NCBI RefSeq assembly: GCF_002239585.1
Contig: NZ_NDFH01000003.1
Span: 434,001 to 498,000, forward strand
From: Psychromonas sp. CD1
GTDB taxonomy: Bacteria > Pseudomonadota > Gammaproteobacteria > Enterobacterales > Psychromonadaceae
Length of the DNA: 64,000 bases
Reading direction: 5' to 3'
In this document: positions 1 to 9,566 of the stretch, piece after piece
How positions within the stretch are numbered: position 1 is the first letter of the stretch
How the letters are laid out: each line of letters begins with the position of its first letter
The notes under the pieces: generated by a model
What the model was told of the DNA's origin: nothing
The model's database searches: none
What the model saw: only the letters and a program-made list of their open reading frames with translations
Position numbers and translations under genes: made by a program

Positions 1-386
1 TCCATGCAAATGTTTGTGACGTACGACTAAAAGCACGAGGTAAAAGTTGCATAATAATATCTTCTTTTAAACTGTCTTTTTCTTTTTTCTTGAGCGCTCT
101 GCCTTGCTCATTTTCAATCGCCTCTACACGCTCATTGAGTTGATCTTTAATAACACCTGCGGGTAGCATTTTTTCTTCTTTTTTAAGGCATATTAAAATT
201 TGTTTATTGGCCAAGTGAGTGAACATCGAACCGGATTTACCCATAGGAAAAACCCAACCAAGCTTAGACACGTCTTGACTAGAGCAGGATTTGAATTTAA
301 ATTCTTCTAAATTACGCTCTAGCGCGTCATTATCTAGTTCCATGGGACGAGTAAAACGATAAACCTGTAGGTTTTTGAAAAACATA
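1..386 (-). CDS. rdgC: RdgC, recombination-associated protein (partial, N-terminal part)
   Basis: The frame reads leftward from an ATG at 384-386 and runs off the window edge, so only about the first 128 residues of a protein usually near 300 are present. It opens with MFFKNLQVYRFTRP and contains GWVFPMGKSG, ICLKKEEKMLPAGVIK and LPRAFSRTSQTF, which match the start of RdgC closely. RdgC is a ring-shaped DNA-binding protein that limits RecA action and influences recombination and replication restart. An AAGGTGT ribosome-binding site lies just upstream of the start. The C-terminal half cannot be judged here. Confidence 0.93.
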
Positions 387-641
387 AAAATACACCTTTA
401 ATATAAAACAGAGGTTGGAGTTTAAAGGAAATGAAAAAAAGTGTTTAGCTCTTTTTAAATAAATACGTATTTATGTCGATGTAAAGTCTATTTTAGCATT
501 TATCTTATGCTTGATCATTGTAAATTGTGTAAGTTAAAGGAAGTCTTTATCATATAAAAATAGGTGCGTGCTTAAGGGAACAGAATTTACTCCTCAGCAT
601 TAGACAGGATAAAAGTAAGCATGAATAATAAGGTATAATTA

Positions 642-1397
642 ATGAAAAACACAAAACTTGCAAATAAATTAGATCAACTTTTAGAAATACATCAATTTAA
701 AGATTATTGTCCTAATGGCTTACAGATAGAAGGGCGACAAGAGGTACAAAAAATAATTTTAGGCGTCACGGCGAATCAAGCTTTAATTGATATTGCTGTT
801 ATTCAAAAAGCGGATGCTATTTTGGTGCATCATGGTTTTTTTTGGAAAGGCGAAACTGAAAATATTGTTGGGATGAAGTATAAACGTATTAAAGCCTTGA
901 TAGAAAATGGCATTAACTTATACGCTTATCATTTACCGTTGGATGTGCATACTCAATTTGGTAATAATACGCACTTGGCAAAATTATTAGGGATCATAGA
1001 TCGTCGGCCGTTAGAGCCTTGGAATAAGCGCAGTGTTGGACGTGTAGGTAAATTTTCAGAGGCACTCACCAGTACACAATTAAGTGCGCGAATAGAAAAA
1101 GTGTTACAGCGTAAACCCTTACATATTGATGGAGGTAAAAGTGAAATTAAAAGCGTTGCATGGTGTACGGGCGGAGGGCAAGATTTAATTAATATCGCAG
1201 CAGAACAAGGTATTGATGCTTTTATCAGTGGTGAAATATCTGAGCGAACAGTGCATATAGCACGTGAGATGGGCATCCATTATTATGCGGCAGGACATCA
1301 TGCAACTGAGCGTTACGGGGTGCAAGCATTAGGAGAATGGTTACAGAGTGAATGTGCATTAGAGGTTTCTTTTATTGATATAGACAATCCCGTGTAG
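642..1397 (+). CDS. ybgI: NIF3/YbgI-family dinuclear metal-binding protein
   Basis: This 251-residue protein is the usual length for the NIF3 (YbgI) family, which forms a hexameric toroid with two metal ions per subunit. The expected metal ligands are visible: the His pair in LVHHGFFW (about residues 63-64), Asp in HLPLDVH (about 101), and His and Glu in AAGHHATE (about 219 and 223). The biochemical role is unsettled; members have been called GTP cyclohydrolase I type 2 on weak grounds. It stands alone between rdgC and gsk, and gsk has its own upstream gap of about 150 bases. Confidence 0.93.
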   Translation: MKNTKLANKLDQLLEIHQFKDYCPNGLQIEGRQEVQKIILGVTANQALIDIAVIQKADAILVHHGFFWKGETENIVGMKYKRIKALIENGINLYAYHLPLDVHTQFGNNTHLAKLLGIIDRRPLEPWNKRSVGRVGKFSEALTSTQLSARIEKVLQRKPLHIDGGKSEIKSVAWCTGGGQDLINIAAEQGIDAFISGEISERTVHIAREMGIHYYAAGHHATERYGVQALGEWLQSECALEVSFIDIDNPV

Positions 1398-1552
1398 TAA
1401 TGCCTGCTCTTATTCCCATGTGCGATGAGATATTGATTATTATTTAACTTTACATTGATGTAAAAAAGGGGTTTTACTCTGCCTTAGTTTTAGTGTCTAT
1501 GCTAGGATCTCGCTTTATTATTAAAATAATTCAATGAGCGAGCTGTAAAAAG

Positions 1553-2857
1553 ATGAAGTTTCCCGGACAACGTAAATCCAAGCATTATTTTCCCGTTAAT
1601 AGTAGAGATCCTCTTCTTGCCCAACTTCATCCTAGGCCGAAACATGGTGCCACATATATTGCAGGCATTGATCAAATTTTAGTGGATATTGAAGCGAAAG
1701 TAAGTAATGAACTTTTACAACGTTATGCATTAGCAGAGGGTAATTCGATACTGATTGATGATGCTCGTGCGCATAAATTATATACAGAGTTGCAAGAGCG
1801 CAAATTAATCAGTGATGAATTTGCAGGTGGGACTATCGGTAATACTTTGCATAATTATTCGGTGTTAGCCGATGATAAGTCGGTTTTATTTGGTGCAATG
1901 AGTAAAAACATTGAAGTGGGAAGTTATTCTTATCGGTATCTTTGCGATACATCTTCAAAAGTGGATTTAAACTATTTACAACCGGTAATGGGGGCGGTTG
2001 GTCGCTGTTTTACATTAATATCTGAAAGTGGTGAACGTACATTTGCGATTAGTAAAGGGGTAATGGATCAACTGAGTACGGCATATATTAATAAAGAGGT
2101 CATACAAGGGGCTTCTGCGTTAATATTAACGGCTTATTTAATGCGTACCAATGACGGTGATACAATTACCGAGGCCACATTACAAGCCATTGAATATGCC
2201 AAAGAAGCGAATGTACCGGTTGTATTAACGCTTGGAACACGTTTTTTAATTGAGCAAGATCCACAATGGTGGAAAAACTTTATTCAAGAAAATGTAACGA
2301 TACTTGCAATGAATGAAGATGAGGGAAAAGCACTGACTGGACATTCAGATCCATTGTTAGCATCTGAAGCTGCTCTTGATCTTTGTGATATGGTGTTAAC
2401 AACAGCAGGGCCGTTAGGTTTATATACTGCAGGTTATACCGAAGAGAGTCAAAAACGAGAAACAACACATCCTTTATTACCAGGACAAATTCCGGAGTTT
2501 AACCGTTATGAATTTTCACGCCCCAAACTTAAAAATACGTGTGAGAGCCCTTTAAAAGTTTACGCGCATATTTCGCCTTATATGGGAGGTCCTGAAAAAA
2601 TAAGTAATACAAATGGAGCAGGAGATGCTGCCCTCGCCGCACTATTACATGATTTAGCCTCGAATAGTTTTCATAAGCAAAACGTTCCAGGCTCGAGCAA
2701 ACATCGCAATAATGGTATTTGTTATTCTTCATTTTCACAAATTTGTAAATATGCAAATCGTGTCGCATATGAAGTTTTAGTACAACATAGCCCGCGTTTA
2801 TCGCGAGGATTACCGGAACGTGAAGATAGTTTAGAAGAGTCTTACTGGGAAAGATAA
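1553..2857 (+). CDS. gsk: Inosine-guanosine kinase
   Basis: Gsk phosphorylates inosine and guanosine with ATP in cytoplasmic purine salvage. The 434 residues equal the length of the E. coli enzyme, and both ends match it (MKFPGQRKSKHYFPVN at the start, PEREDSLEESYW near the end). It is a PfkB/ribokinase-fold protein with the anion-hole and catalytic-base motif TNGAGDAALAAL at about residues 352-363 and FAGGTIGNT near residue 95. No operon partner is evident. A non-coding stretch leading to the tRNA operon follows. Confidence 0.97.
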   Translation: MKFPGQRKSKHYFPVNSRDPLLAQLHPRPKHGATYIAGIDQILVDIEAKVSNELLQRYALAEGNSILIDDARAHKLYTELQERKLISDEFAGGTIGNTLHNYSVLADDKSVLFGAMSKNIEVGSYSYRYLCDTSSKVDLNYLQPVMGAVGRCFTLISESGERTFAISKGVMDQLSTAYINKEVIQGASALILTAYLMRTNDGDTITEATLQAIEYAKEANVPVVLTLGTRFLIEQDPQWWKNFIQENVTILAMNEDEGKALTGHSDPLLASEAALDLCDMVLTTAGPLGLYTAGYTEESQKRETTHPLLPGQIPEFNRYEFSRPKLKNTCESPLKVYAHISPYMGGPEKISNTNGAGDAALAALLHDLASNSFHKQNVPGSSKHRNNGICYSSFSQICKYANRVAYEVLVQHSPRLSRGLPEREDSLEESYWER

Positions 2858-3073
2858 ATATACGAAAAAGAATTTAAAAGAATATTTTAAATTCAAACAA
2901 TTAGAGTCGATTCAAAATTGTTGAATAAATGCTTTATGCAAGATATAGGTTGGTAATTAGTTGAATCTGACGATAATCTTAATCATAAATGCAACAATAT
3001 ATCTCAGTAATGAAGTTTAAATAAGCAAAGCGTTTATTAATTGTGCATACAGTGCGATAAGTGCAAATAAGAT
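2858..3073. other. Non-coding gap between gsk and the tRNA operon promoter
   Basis: This stretch is AT-rich and I see no gene, terminator-quality hairpin or repeat in it. The tRNA promoter begins at its right edge. Confidence 0.5.
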
Positions 3074-3102
3074 TTGACGTGCAGGGTTCAACTCAGTAAT
3101 AT
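3074..3102 (+). promoter_or_regulatory. Predicted sigma-70 promoter of the tRNA operon
   Basis: A TTGACG box at 3074-3079 is followed after exactly 17 bases by TAATAT at 3097-3102. This is a strong consensus match about 90 bases ahead of the first tRNA. A small inverted repeat (CTTCGTTG...CAACGAAG, near 3106-3127) lies in the leader between promoter and tRNA. The assignment comes from sequence alone. Confidence 0.6.
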
Positions 3103-3196
3103 TCGCTTCGTTGGCACAGCAACGAAGTTTAATAAATAAGTAAATACCAATATCTTATTTATTTGTTGCAAGAAGTGTTAGACAAAGAATAAATTT

Positions 3197-3273
<77 letters not shown>

Positions 3274-3317
3274 AATTGATAACGGCACATTTAATTATGT
3301 GCCATTATCCAGGTTAT

Positions 3318-3394
3318 GCGCCCTTAGCTCAGCTGGATAGAGCAACGGCCTTCTAAGCCGTAGGCCACAGGTTCGAATCCTGTAGGGCGTACCA
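3318..3394 (+). tRNA. tRNA-Arg (TCT)
   Basis: 77 bases with encoded CCA. The acceptor stem GCGCCCT pairs with AGGGCGT, and the anticodon stem ACGGC/GCCGT encloses CTTCTAA, giving anticodon TCT, which reads AGA/AGG codons. It resembles E. coli argU. Confidence 0.96.
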
Positions 3395-3410
3395 TTATTT
3401 AAGATATTAT

Positions 3411-3487
3411 GGCGGATGTAGCTCAGTTGGTAGAGCCCCGGATTGTGATTCCGGTTGTCGCGAGTTCAAGCCTCGTCATTCGCCCCA
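3411..3487 (+). tRNA. tRNA-His (GTG)
   Basis: 77 bases with encoded CCA. The anticodon stem CCGGA/TCCGG encloses TTGTGAT, giving anticodon GTG. The extra 5' G typical of tRNA-His is present, opposite the discriminator C. Confidence 0.96.
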
Positions 3488-3521
3488 TCTTTTTTAATAT
3501 TGTTTAAAAGTTTAAATTGAT

Positions 3522-3606
3522 GCGGAAGTGGCGGAATTGGTAGACGCGCTAGATTTAGGTTCTAGTATCGTAAGATGTGAGAGTTCAAGTCTCTCTTTCC
3601 GCACCA
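3522..3606 (+). tRNA. tRNA-Leu (TAG)
   Basis: 85 bases with a long variable arm, as expected for a class II tRNA, and encoded CCA. The anticodon stem CTAGA/TCTAG encloses TTTAGGT, giving anticodon TAG. Confidence 0.96.
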
Positions 3607-3622
3607 TTTAAACAAGAATATT

Positions 3623-3699
<77 letters not shown>

Positions 3700-3703
3700 C
3701 ATT

Positions 3704-3739
3704 AAAAACCGACCAACAAATTTGTTGGTCGGTTTTTTT
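3704..3739 (+). terminator. Rho-independent terminator of the tRNA operon
   Basis: A perfect stem (ACCGACCAACAAA pairing with TTTGTTGGTCGGT) is followed by a run of T. It begins directly after the last tRNA's CCA end. Confidence 0.9.
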
Positions 3740-4150
3740 ATGCCCCTGATAAAATATAATTCCATTGACGTTGTATCCTGTTTTTTATTTAAACCAAATG
3801 TCTATATTCTTATTTATTCGGCTCTGTCGGTAATAGTTCCTGATCAGTTTAATTTTAATAGCGCGTTTTCTGCACAGATCTAGTAACTAAATGAGATTAA
3901 TCATTGTCTATAGATAATATTCATTTTCGTACAATTCTCTTTTCTTGTATTTAAATATAGATGTGCTCGTTGTGACCCCCCCATCGTATTATTTGGATGA
4001 ATCGCTTTATTTAATATCTTTTTCGCATGTGGAGAGGCGAATACAACGATGCTTAATGCGAATAAACACTAAAAGTCATTCTATTTTTAAAAAAATGTAT
4101 TTATTGTTAACTAAGTAGAATTTTTTTTTTGTGTATAGCATATACTGCTT
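3740..4150. other. Non-coding region between the tRNA operon and the gal operator
   Basis: No credible gene is visible on either strand and no repeat stands out. A TATACT hexamer at 4141-4146 just before the GalR-type palindrome could be the gal -10 box, but I could not find a well-spaced -35 box. Confidence 0.4.
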
Positions 4151-4174
4151 CAAAATGTAAACGTTTACATTTTG
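4151..4174. promoter_or_regulatory. GalR-type operator upstream of galE
   Basis: A perfect 24-base palindrome centred on AACGTT, with core TGTAAACGTTTACA. The core has the CG-centred symmetry of LacI/GalR-family operators and resembles the gal operators of enterobacteria. It lies 59 bases before the galE start, so repression by a GalR-like protein relieved by galactose is the likely control. No galR gene is in the window. Confidence 0.75.
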
Positions 4175-4233
4175 TAAAGGTGTCGTATTTATATTAATTA
4201 TCAGTGTTTAATAAAAATAAAAAGAGAGGGCTT

Positions 4234-5247
4234 ATGCAAATACTCGTTACGGGTGGATTGGGTTATATTGGTAGCTTGACATGTATTGAGTTAATCGAAG
4301 CTGGTTTTGAACCTATTATTATTGATAATTTAAGCAATAGTAAGTTACAGGTATTAAACCGTATTGAAGCACTTACGGATGTGCGTCCTGTTTTTTATCA
4401 AGGAGATATTTGTGATAGTGCTTTTATGCAAAGTGTTTTTAGCGCTCAGAAAATAGAGTCAGTAATTCATTTCGCAGGCTTGAAATCGGTTGCTGAATCA
4501 GTAAGTCATCCGCTTGAATATTATGCTAATAATGTAAATGGAACTTTAGTTTTGTTGCATGCAATGCGTAAGGCGAATGTAAAAAGTCTGCTTTTTAGCT
4601 CTTCTGCAACGGTGTATGGCGATCCCAAAGTTGTACCCATTACTGAAAAGACCCCAACGGGAGCAACAACGAATCCATATGGGCGCAGTAAGTATATTAT
4701 TGAATGTATGTTAAGTGACTTATTTCAAGCACAATCAGATTGGAGTATTACGATTTTGCGCTACTTTAATCCGGTTGGAGCACATCCATCTGGAACGATG
4801 GGAGAAGATCCTCAAGGTATCCCTAATAATTTAATGCCATATATCGCACAAGTTGCTGTTGGTCGCCGTGATGTTTTATCTGTTTTTGGTGATGATTATG
4901 CGACAGAAGATGGAACGGGAGTGCGTGATTATATTCATGTGATGGACTTAGTAGAAGGGCACCTAGCGGCTCTTAAAACAGTTTCTAAAAAGTCAGGTTT
5001 ACATATTTATAATTTAGGTACAGGTCAAGGCAGTAGTGTTTTACAAATGATCGCTGCTTTTTCACAAGCGAGTAAGAAGAAAATCAATTATAAAATTTGT
5101 CCGCGTCGACCTGGAGATATTGCACAATGTTGGGCAAATACTGATAAAGCTGCGCGGGAATTAAATTGGAAAGCCACAAGAACTTTATTAGATATGGCGA
5201 CAGATACATGGCATTGGCAAGAAAAAAATCCACAAGGCTATGTTTAA
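4234..5247 (+). CDS. galE: UDP-glucose 4-epimerase
   Basis: GalE interconverts UDP-galactose and UDP-glucose with bound NAD+, the last step of the Leloir pathway. From ATG 4234 the protein has 337 residues, close to the 338 of E. coli. The Rossmann motif TGGLGYIGS (residues 6-14), SSSATVYG and the catalytic YGRSK (Tyr about 149, Lys about 153) are present. A GTG at 4204 is in frame, but ATG 4234 is preferred because AGAGAGGG precedes it and the family starts right at this ILVTGG. It is the first gene of galETK. Confidence 0.96.
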   Translation: MQILVTGGLGYIGSLTCIELIEAGFEPIIIDNLSNSKLQVLNRIEALTDVRPVFYQGDICDSAFMQSVFSAQKIESVIHFAGLKSVAESVSHPLEYYANNVNGTLVLLHAMRKANVKSLLFSSSATVYGDPKVVPITEKTPTGATTNPYGRSKYIIECMLSDLFQAQSDWSITILRYFNPVGAHPSGTMGEDPQGIPNNLMPYIAQVAVGRRDVLSVFGDDYATEDGTGVRDYIHVMDLVEGHLAALKTVSKKSGLHIYNLGTGQGSSVLQMIAAFSQASKKKINYKICPRRPGDIAQCWANTDKAARELNWKATRTLLDMATDTWHWQEKNPQGYV

Positions 5248-5254
5248 TCTTAAT

Positions 5255-5433
5255 ATTTTAGATTAATTATCATTTTAGATTAATTATAGAGAATAATAAT
5301 GAACAACATTAATTTTGATCCAACAGAGCATGCGTCATTTTAGATTAATTATCATTTTAGATTAATTATCATTTTAGATTAATTATAGAGAATAATAATG
5401 AACAACATTAATTTTGATCCAACAGAGCATGCG
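5255..5433 (+). repeat. Tandem duplication covering the galT translation start
   Basis: An 80-base segment at 5255-5334 recurs exactly at 5354-5433, an offset of 99 bases. Each copy holds the AGAG ribosome-binding region, the galT ATG and its first dozen codons. The spacer is one more copy of a 17-base unit, TCATTTTAGATTAATTA, which occurs several times here. The upstream start (ATG 5299) gives a 14-codon reading frame ending at TAG 5341-5343, so it does not reach galT. It may be a real duplication or an assembly error. Confidence 0.9.
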
Positions 5434-6459
5434 CATCGTCGTTATAATCCCTTAACTGGGCAGTGGATTTTAGTTTCACCGCATCGTTCAAAACGGCCTT
5501 GGAGTGGGCAAAATGAAGCGCCTACTCAAGTAATATTACCGACTTACGTTAAAGATTGTTTTTTGTGTCCAACCAATGCTCGTATTTCGGGAGAAAAGAA
5601 TCCTGATTATAAAAACACATACATATTTACTAATGATTTTGGCGCATTGATGCCCACTTCACCGGATGCACCTAAATCGGATGATATTTTATTTCAATGT
5701 CAGGGCGTACGTGGTTTAAGTCGGGTGATTTGTTATTCACCGGATCACAGTAAAACGCTTCCTGAGCTTTCACTTAACAGTATTGGGGTTTTGGTGAATA
5801 CTTGGAATGAGCAAATAGAAACATTAGGGAAAGATTACTTGTGGGTTCAAGCATTTGAAAATAAAGGAATAACAATGGGGTGTTCGCAACCCCATCCACA
5901 TGGACAAATATGGGCAAATAATTTCTTACCAAATGAGATAGAGCGAAAAGATAAGTTATTACAATCCTATTATGATGCACAAGGTACGTGTCTTTTAGTC
6001 GATTATGTCAATGCAGAGTTAAAAAATAAAACACGTATAGTCGTTGAAACGGAGCATTGGGTTGCGTTGGTACCTTATTGGGCCGCTTGGCCATTTGAAA
6101 CGATGCTATTACCTAAAATGCATATTCGACGTATGAATGATCTATCTGCGATACAACGTGATGATCTGGCGTTGGCACTTAAAAAATTAACCTGTCGTTA
6201 CGATAATTTATTTCAATGTTCATTTCCCTACTCAATGGGTTGGCATTACGCGCCATTTTTTGAGCAAGGTAAAGACATTGAACATTGGCAGTTACATGCT
6301 TTATTTTATCCTCCTTTATTACGCTCTGCGAGTGTTCGTAAATTTATGGTGGGTTATGAAATGTTGGCGGAAAGTCAACGGGATCTTACTGCTGAGCAAG
6401 CCGCTCAAAAACTACGAGATGTCAGTGATATTCACTATAAAGACACATCAAATCAATGA
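5398..6459 (+). CDS. galT: Galactose-1-phosphate uridylyltransferase
   Basis: GalT exchanges UMP between UDP-glucose and galactose 1-phosphate through a uridylylated histidine. The active-site HPH is seen in [11 protein letters not shown] (His 166 and 168), and a CFLCPTN segment near residue 57 corresponds to the metal-site region. The 353 residues compare with about 348 in E. coli. It starts at the second of two duplicated start regions, which is the only one open to the full gene. It sits between galE and galK in the same orientation. Confidence 0.96.
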   Translation: MNNINFDPTEHAHRRYNPLTGQWILVSPHRSKRPWSGQNEAPTQVILPTYVKDCFLCPTNARISGEKNPDYKNTYIFTNDFGALMPTSPDAPKSDDILFQCQGVRGLSRVICYSPDHSKTLPELSLNSIGVLVNTWNEQIETLGKDYLWVQAFENKGITMGCSQPHPHGQIWANNFLPNEIERKDKLLQSYYDAQGTCLLVDYVNAELKNKTRIVVETEHWVALVPYWAAWPFETMLLPKMHIRRMNDLSAIQRDDLALALKKLTCRYDNLFQCSFPYSMGWHYAPFFEQGKDIEHWQLHALFYPPLLRSASVRKFMVGYEMLAESQRDLTAEQAAQKLRDVSDIHYKDTSNQ

Positions 6460-6487
6460 TCTTTTTCTTTATATATAGGTAAAAAAC

Positions 6488-7591
6488 ATGAATACATTAA
6501 TTGAGAAAGCAAACAATCCATTAATTGAACAAGTTAAGACTTCATTAATGGATCAGGTTAAAAATGCATTTAATAATTTATTTCATTATGCGCCGAGTCA
6601 TATTGTCCAAGCACCGGGACGCGTAAATATCATTGGAGAGCACACCGATTACAACGATGGTTTTGTCTTACCTTGTGCGATTGATTTTAAAACGGTTGTC
6701 GCCGCATCTAAGCGTGATGACAATATTGTAAGAGTGATTGCGCTTAATTATGATGCTCAAGAAGATCAATTTTCATTAGAAGAAGAAATTGTTTTTAATT
6801 CTGAATGTATGTGGCCAAACTATATACGTGGTGTACTTAAATGTTTACAAAATCGAGCTTATAAGTTTCAAGGCGCAGATATTGTTGTGTGTGGTGATGT
6901 GCCTCAAGGTGCAGGATTAAGCTCTTCTGCCGCATTGGAAGTAGTGATTGGTGAAACGTTTAATCAATTATACGATTTAAATATAAGCTCTGCGGAAATT
7001 GCTTTAAATGGGCAGCAAGCTGAAAATGAGTTTGTAGGCTGTAATTGTGGGATCATGGATCAATTAATTTCGGCGCAAGGAAAAGCAGACAATGCGTTAT
7101 TAATTGATTGTCGTTCGTTACAAACAACGGCTGTTTCTATGCCACAAAATATATCAATCATCATCATTAATAGCAACAAAACACGGGGCTTAGTGGACAG
7201 TGAATATAATACACGGCGTCTGCAATGTGAACAGGCAGCATCATTTTTTGGCGTGAAAGCATTGCGCGATGTGACGATGGAGCAATTTAACCAACGCGCA
7301 GATGGGCTCGATGACGTCGTTGCAAAACGTGCTCGTCATGTTATTAGTGAGAATGCTCGTACCTTAGAAGCGGCACAGGCATTAATTGATGGCGATTTGT
7401 CTTTGTTAGGGCGATTAATGGCAGAATCACATATCTCTATGCGAGATGATTTCGAGATCACAGTTAAAGAAATTGATAAAATAGTGGATATTGTTAAAGC
7501 TAAAATTGGAGATCAAGGCGGAGTACGCATGACTGGTGGTGGCTTCGGTGGATCGAAACGTTTGCGCAAACGTTTCGATGGTGGTTCGTAA
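6488..7591 (+). pseudogene. galK: Galactokinase, C-terminally truncated and fused to rbs leader sequence
   Basis: Galactokinase (GHMP kinase family) phosphorylates galactose. The reading frame has the galactose-binding [14 protein letters not shown] near residue 45, the phosphate loop GLSSSAALE near 145 and the third motif TGGGFGGS near 348-355. Right after that motif homology stops: the last dozen residues ([11 protein letters not shown]) are encoded by a palindrome belonging to the rbs control region. About 40 C-terminal residues are missing compared with the roughly 382-residue E. coli enzyme, so activity is doubtful. No galM follows. A deletion or a misassembly could explain it. Confidence 0.88.
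7552..7579. promoter_or_regulatory. LacI-family (RbsR-like) double operator ahead of rbsD
   Basis: A perfect 28-base palindrome holding two back-to-back CG-centred sites, GAAACGTTTGC and its mirror GCAAACGTTTC. E. coli RbsR binds a CGAAACGTTTCG palindrome just ahead of rbsD, and this lies about 50 bases before rbsD, so RbsR control is the likely role. Strikingly, it also forms the last codons of the truncated galK. Confidence 0.65.
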
Positions 7592-7629
7592 GCTATTTCA
7601 GAAAAAAATGATGAATTAAGGTGATTAAT

Positions 7630-8034
7630 ATGAAAAAAACAGCGCTTTTAAATCCAGAGTTATCATATCTGGTGGCTTCTCTTGGTCATTTTGATGAAGT
7701 GACAGTGTGTGATGCAGGATTACCTATTCCAAGTACAACACAACGCATTGATTTAGCGCTCACTCATGGAGTCCCTAGTTTTATAACGACCGTTCAGGTT
7801 TTATTGAGTGAAATGCAGATAACGGGAATTATCTTGGCAAGTGAATTTAAAATTTCCAGTCCACAATTACATCAAGCATTCGTTGATCTATTGGTTCCTT
7901 ATACGGATATCCGCATACATTATATAAATCATGACGCCTTTAAATTACGTACAGGTAAGAGTAAAGCAATTATTCGCACGGGAGAATGCACGGCTTATGC
8001 AAATGTGATTTTTCAATCAGGTGTTGTTTTTTAA
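7630..8034 (+). CDS. rbsD: D-ribose pyranase
   Basis: RbsD converts beta-pyranose ribose into the form that feeds ribokinase. From ATG 7630 the 134 residues are close to the E. coli 139. The conserved His20 and Asp28 (GHFDEVTVCDAGLPIP) and the C-terminal RTGECTAYANV segment are present. AAGGTG at 7618-7623 is well placed for this ATG, so the in-frame GTG at 7621 is less likely. It is the first gene of a ribose import operon that continues with rbsA and rbsC. Confidence 0.94.
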   Translation: MKKTALLNPELSYLVASLGHFDEVTVCDAGLPIPSTTQRIDLALTHGVPSFITTVQVLLSEMQITGIILASEFKISSPQLHQAFVDLLVPYTDIRIHYINHDAFKLRTGKSKAIIRTGECTAYANVIFQSGVVF

Positions 8035-8057
8035 CGATTAGGTAATGGGGCATAACA

Positions 8058-9566
8058 ATGAGACAAGCAATACTTGCATTAGATAATATTTATAAATCAT
8101 TTCCGGGTGTCAAAGCGCTTGATAATGCATGTTTAAAGGTCTATCCAGGAAAAGTTATGGCTTTGTTAGGCGAAAATGGGGCGGGAAAATCTACGTTAAT
8201 GAAAGTATTAACGGGAATTTATCATCTTGATAGTGGGCAGATTAATTATGAAGGTAAAAATGTTAGTTTTTCTGGACCTAGAGACTCGCAACAAGCAGGA
8301 ATAAGCATTATACACCAAGAGTTAAACTTGATTGCAGAGCTCAGCATTGCTGAAAACATTTTTCTGGGTAGAGAAATAACACATGCGTGGGGAGGCATTA
8401 ATTGGAAAGGAATGTATGCACAGGCAGATCTGTTATTACAGCGTTTAAATATTAATTATTCCTCCGCAACTTTACTCGGCGATTTAAGTTTAGGCGAGCA
8501 ACAAATGGTTGAAATTGCCAAAGCGTTATCCTTTAAAGCGAAAGTGATTATTATGGATGAACCTACCGATGCATTAACGGATACAGAAACGCAATCGTTA
8601 TTTAAAGTGATTAATGAGTTACGTGATGAGGGTTACGGTATTGTTTATATTTCGCATCGTTTAAAAGAGATATTTGAAATTTGTGATGATATTACCATTT
8701 TACGAGATGGTAAATTTATAGCTCAAGAAAAAGTCTCTGACATTGATGAAGATAGACTGATTGAATTAATGGTGGGACGTAAATTAAACGATCAGTACCC
8801 ACGTATAGCCGTGCAACATGATGCGGTATGTCTAGATGTTAAAAATATTTCAGGTGACGGAATTTATGATATTAGTTTTATTTTAAAAGAAGGCGAAATC
8901 CTTGGGATCTCAGGACTCATGGGGGCGGGGCGCACTGAATTAATGAAAATGATCTACGGTGCGTTAAAACGCCAACATGGAGATATTTTTTTACAGGGGC
9001 AAAAAATAGATCCCAAAACACCCGCTCAAGCGTTAGCGTTAGGAATTGCTTACATTTCAGAAGATCGTAAAGCCGAAGGTTTAATCCTTGGATTATCTGT
9101 TCAAGAAAATATGTCGCTGTGTGCACTAAAGCATTTTTCAAAGGGGTGGCAATTAGATCATGCAGCCGAAGCCATGGCCGTCGATGACTTTATTAAATTA
9201 TTTAATATAAAAACACCAACTCGTCAGCAAATAATCGGTAATTTGTCGGGTGGAAACCAGCAGAAAGTCGCTATCGCGAAAGGCCTTTTAACTAAGCCTA
9301 AAGTATTGATTTTAGATGAGCCAACGCGTGGTGTAGATGTAGGGGCAAAAAAAGAGATCTATCAATTAATCAATAAATTTAAAGCGCAAGGAATGAGTAT
9401 TATTTTAGTTTCATCAGAAATGTCTGAGGTCCTCGGTATGAGTGATCGTATTTTAGTGATGCATCAAGGCAAAATTAGTGGTGAATTTAGCGCCCAAGAC
9501 GCTGATCAAGAGAAGCTAATGGCTTGCGCTATTGGTAAAAACAGGGAGAAACAAGCGAATGAATGA
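8058..9566 (+). CDS. rbsA: Ribose ABC transporter ATP-binding protein
   Basis: RbsA is the cytoplasmic ATPase of the ribose importer, with two fused nucleotide-binding domains in 502 residues. Domain 1 has Walker [10 protein letters not shown] (38-46), signature LSLGEQQ and Walker [12 protein letters not shown]. Domain 2 has the degenerate Walker [10 protein letters not shown] near 292, as usual for this family, with LSGGNQQKV and [13 protein letters not shown]. The end overlaps the start of rbsC by 8 bases (ATGAATGA), pointing to coupled translation. Confidence 0.97.
   Translation: MRQAILALDNIYKSFPGVKALDNACLKVYPGKVMALLGENGAGKSTLMKVLTGIYHLDSGQINYEGKNVSFSGPRDSQQAGISIIHQELNLIAELSIAENIFLGREITHAWGGINWKGMYAQADLLLQRLNINYSSATLLGDLSLGEQQMVEIAKALSFKAKVIIMDEPTDALTDTETQSLFKVINELRDEGYGIVYISHRLKEIFEICDDITILRDGKFIAQEKVSDIDEDRLIELMVGRKLNDQYPRIAVQHDAVCLDVKNISGDGIYDISFILKEGEILGISGLMGAGRTELMKMIYGALKRQHGDIFLQGQKIDPKTPAQALALGIAYISEDRKAEGLILGLSVQENMSLCALKHFSKGWQLDHAAEAMAVDDFIKLFNIKTPTRQQIIGNLSGGNQQKVAIAKGLLTKPKVLILDEPTRGVDVGAKKEIYQLINKFKAQGMSIILVSSEMSEVLGMSDRILVMHQGKISGEFSAQDADQEKLMACAIGKNREKQANE

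Noticed and set aside
5255-5433. CRISPR-like short repeats (17-base units near galT)
   Set aside because: The units are adjacent or explained by one 99-base duplication. There are no unique spacers of regular length and no cas genes.
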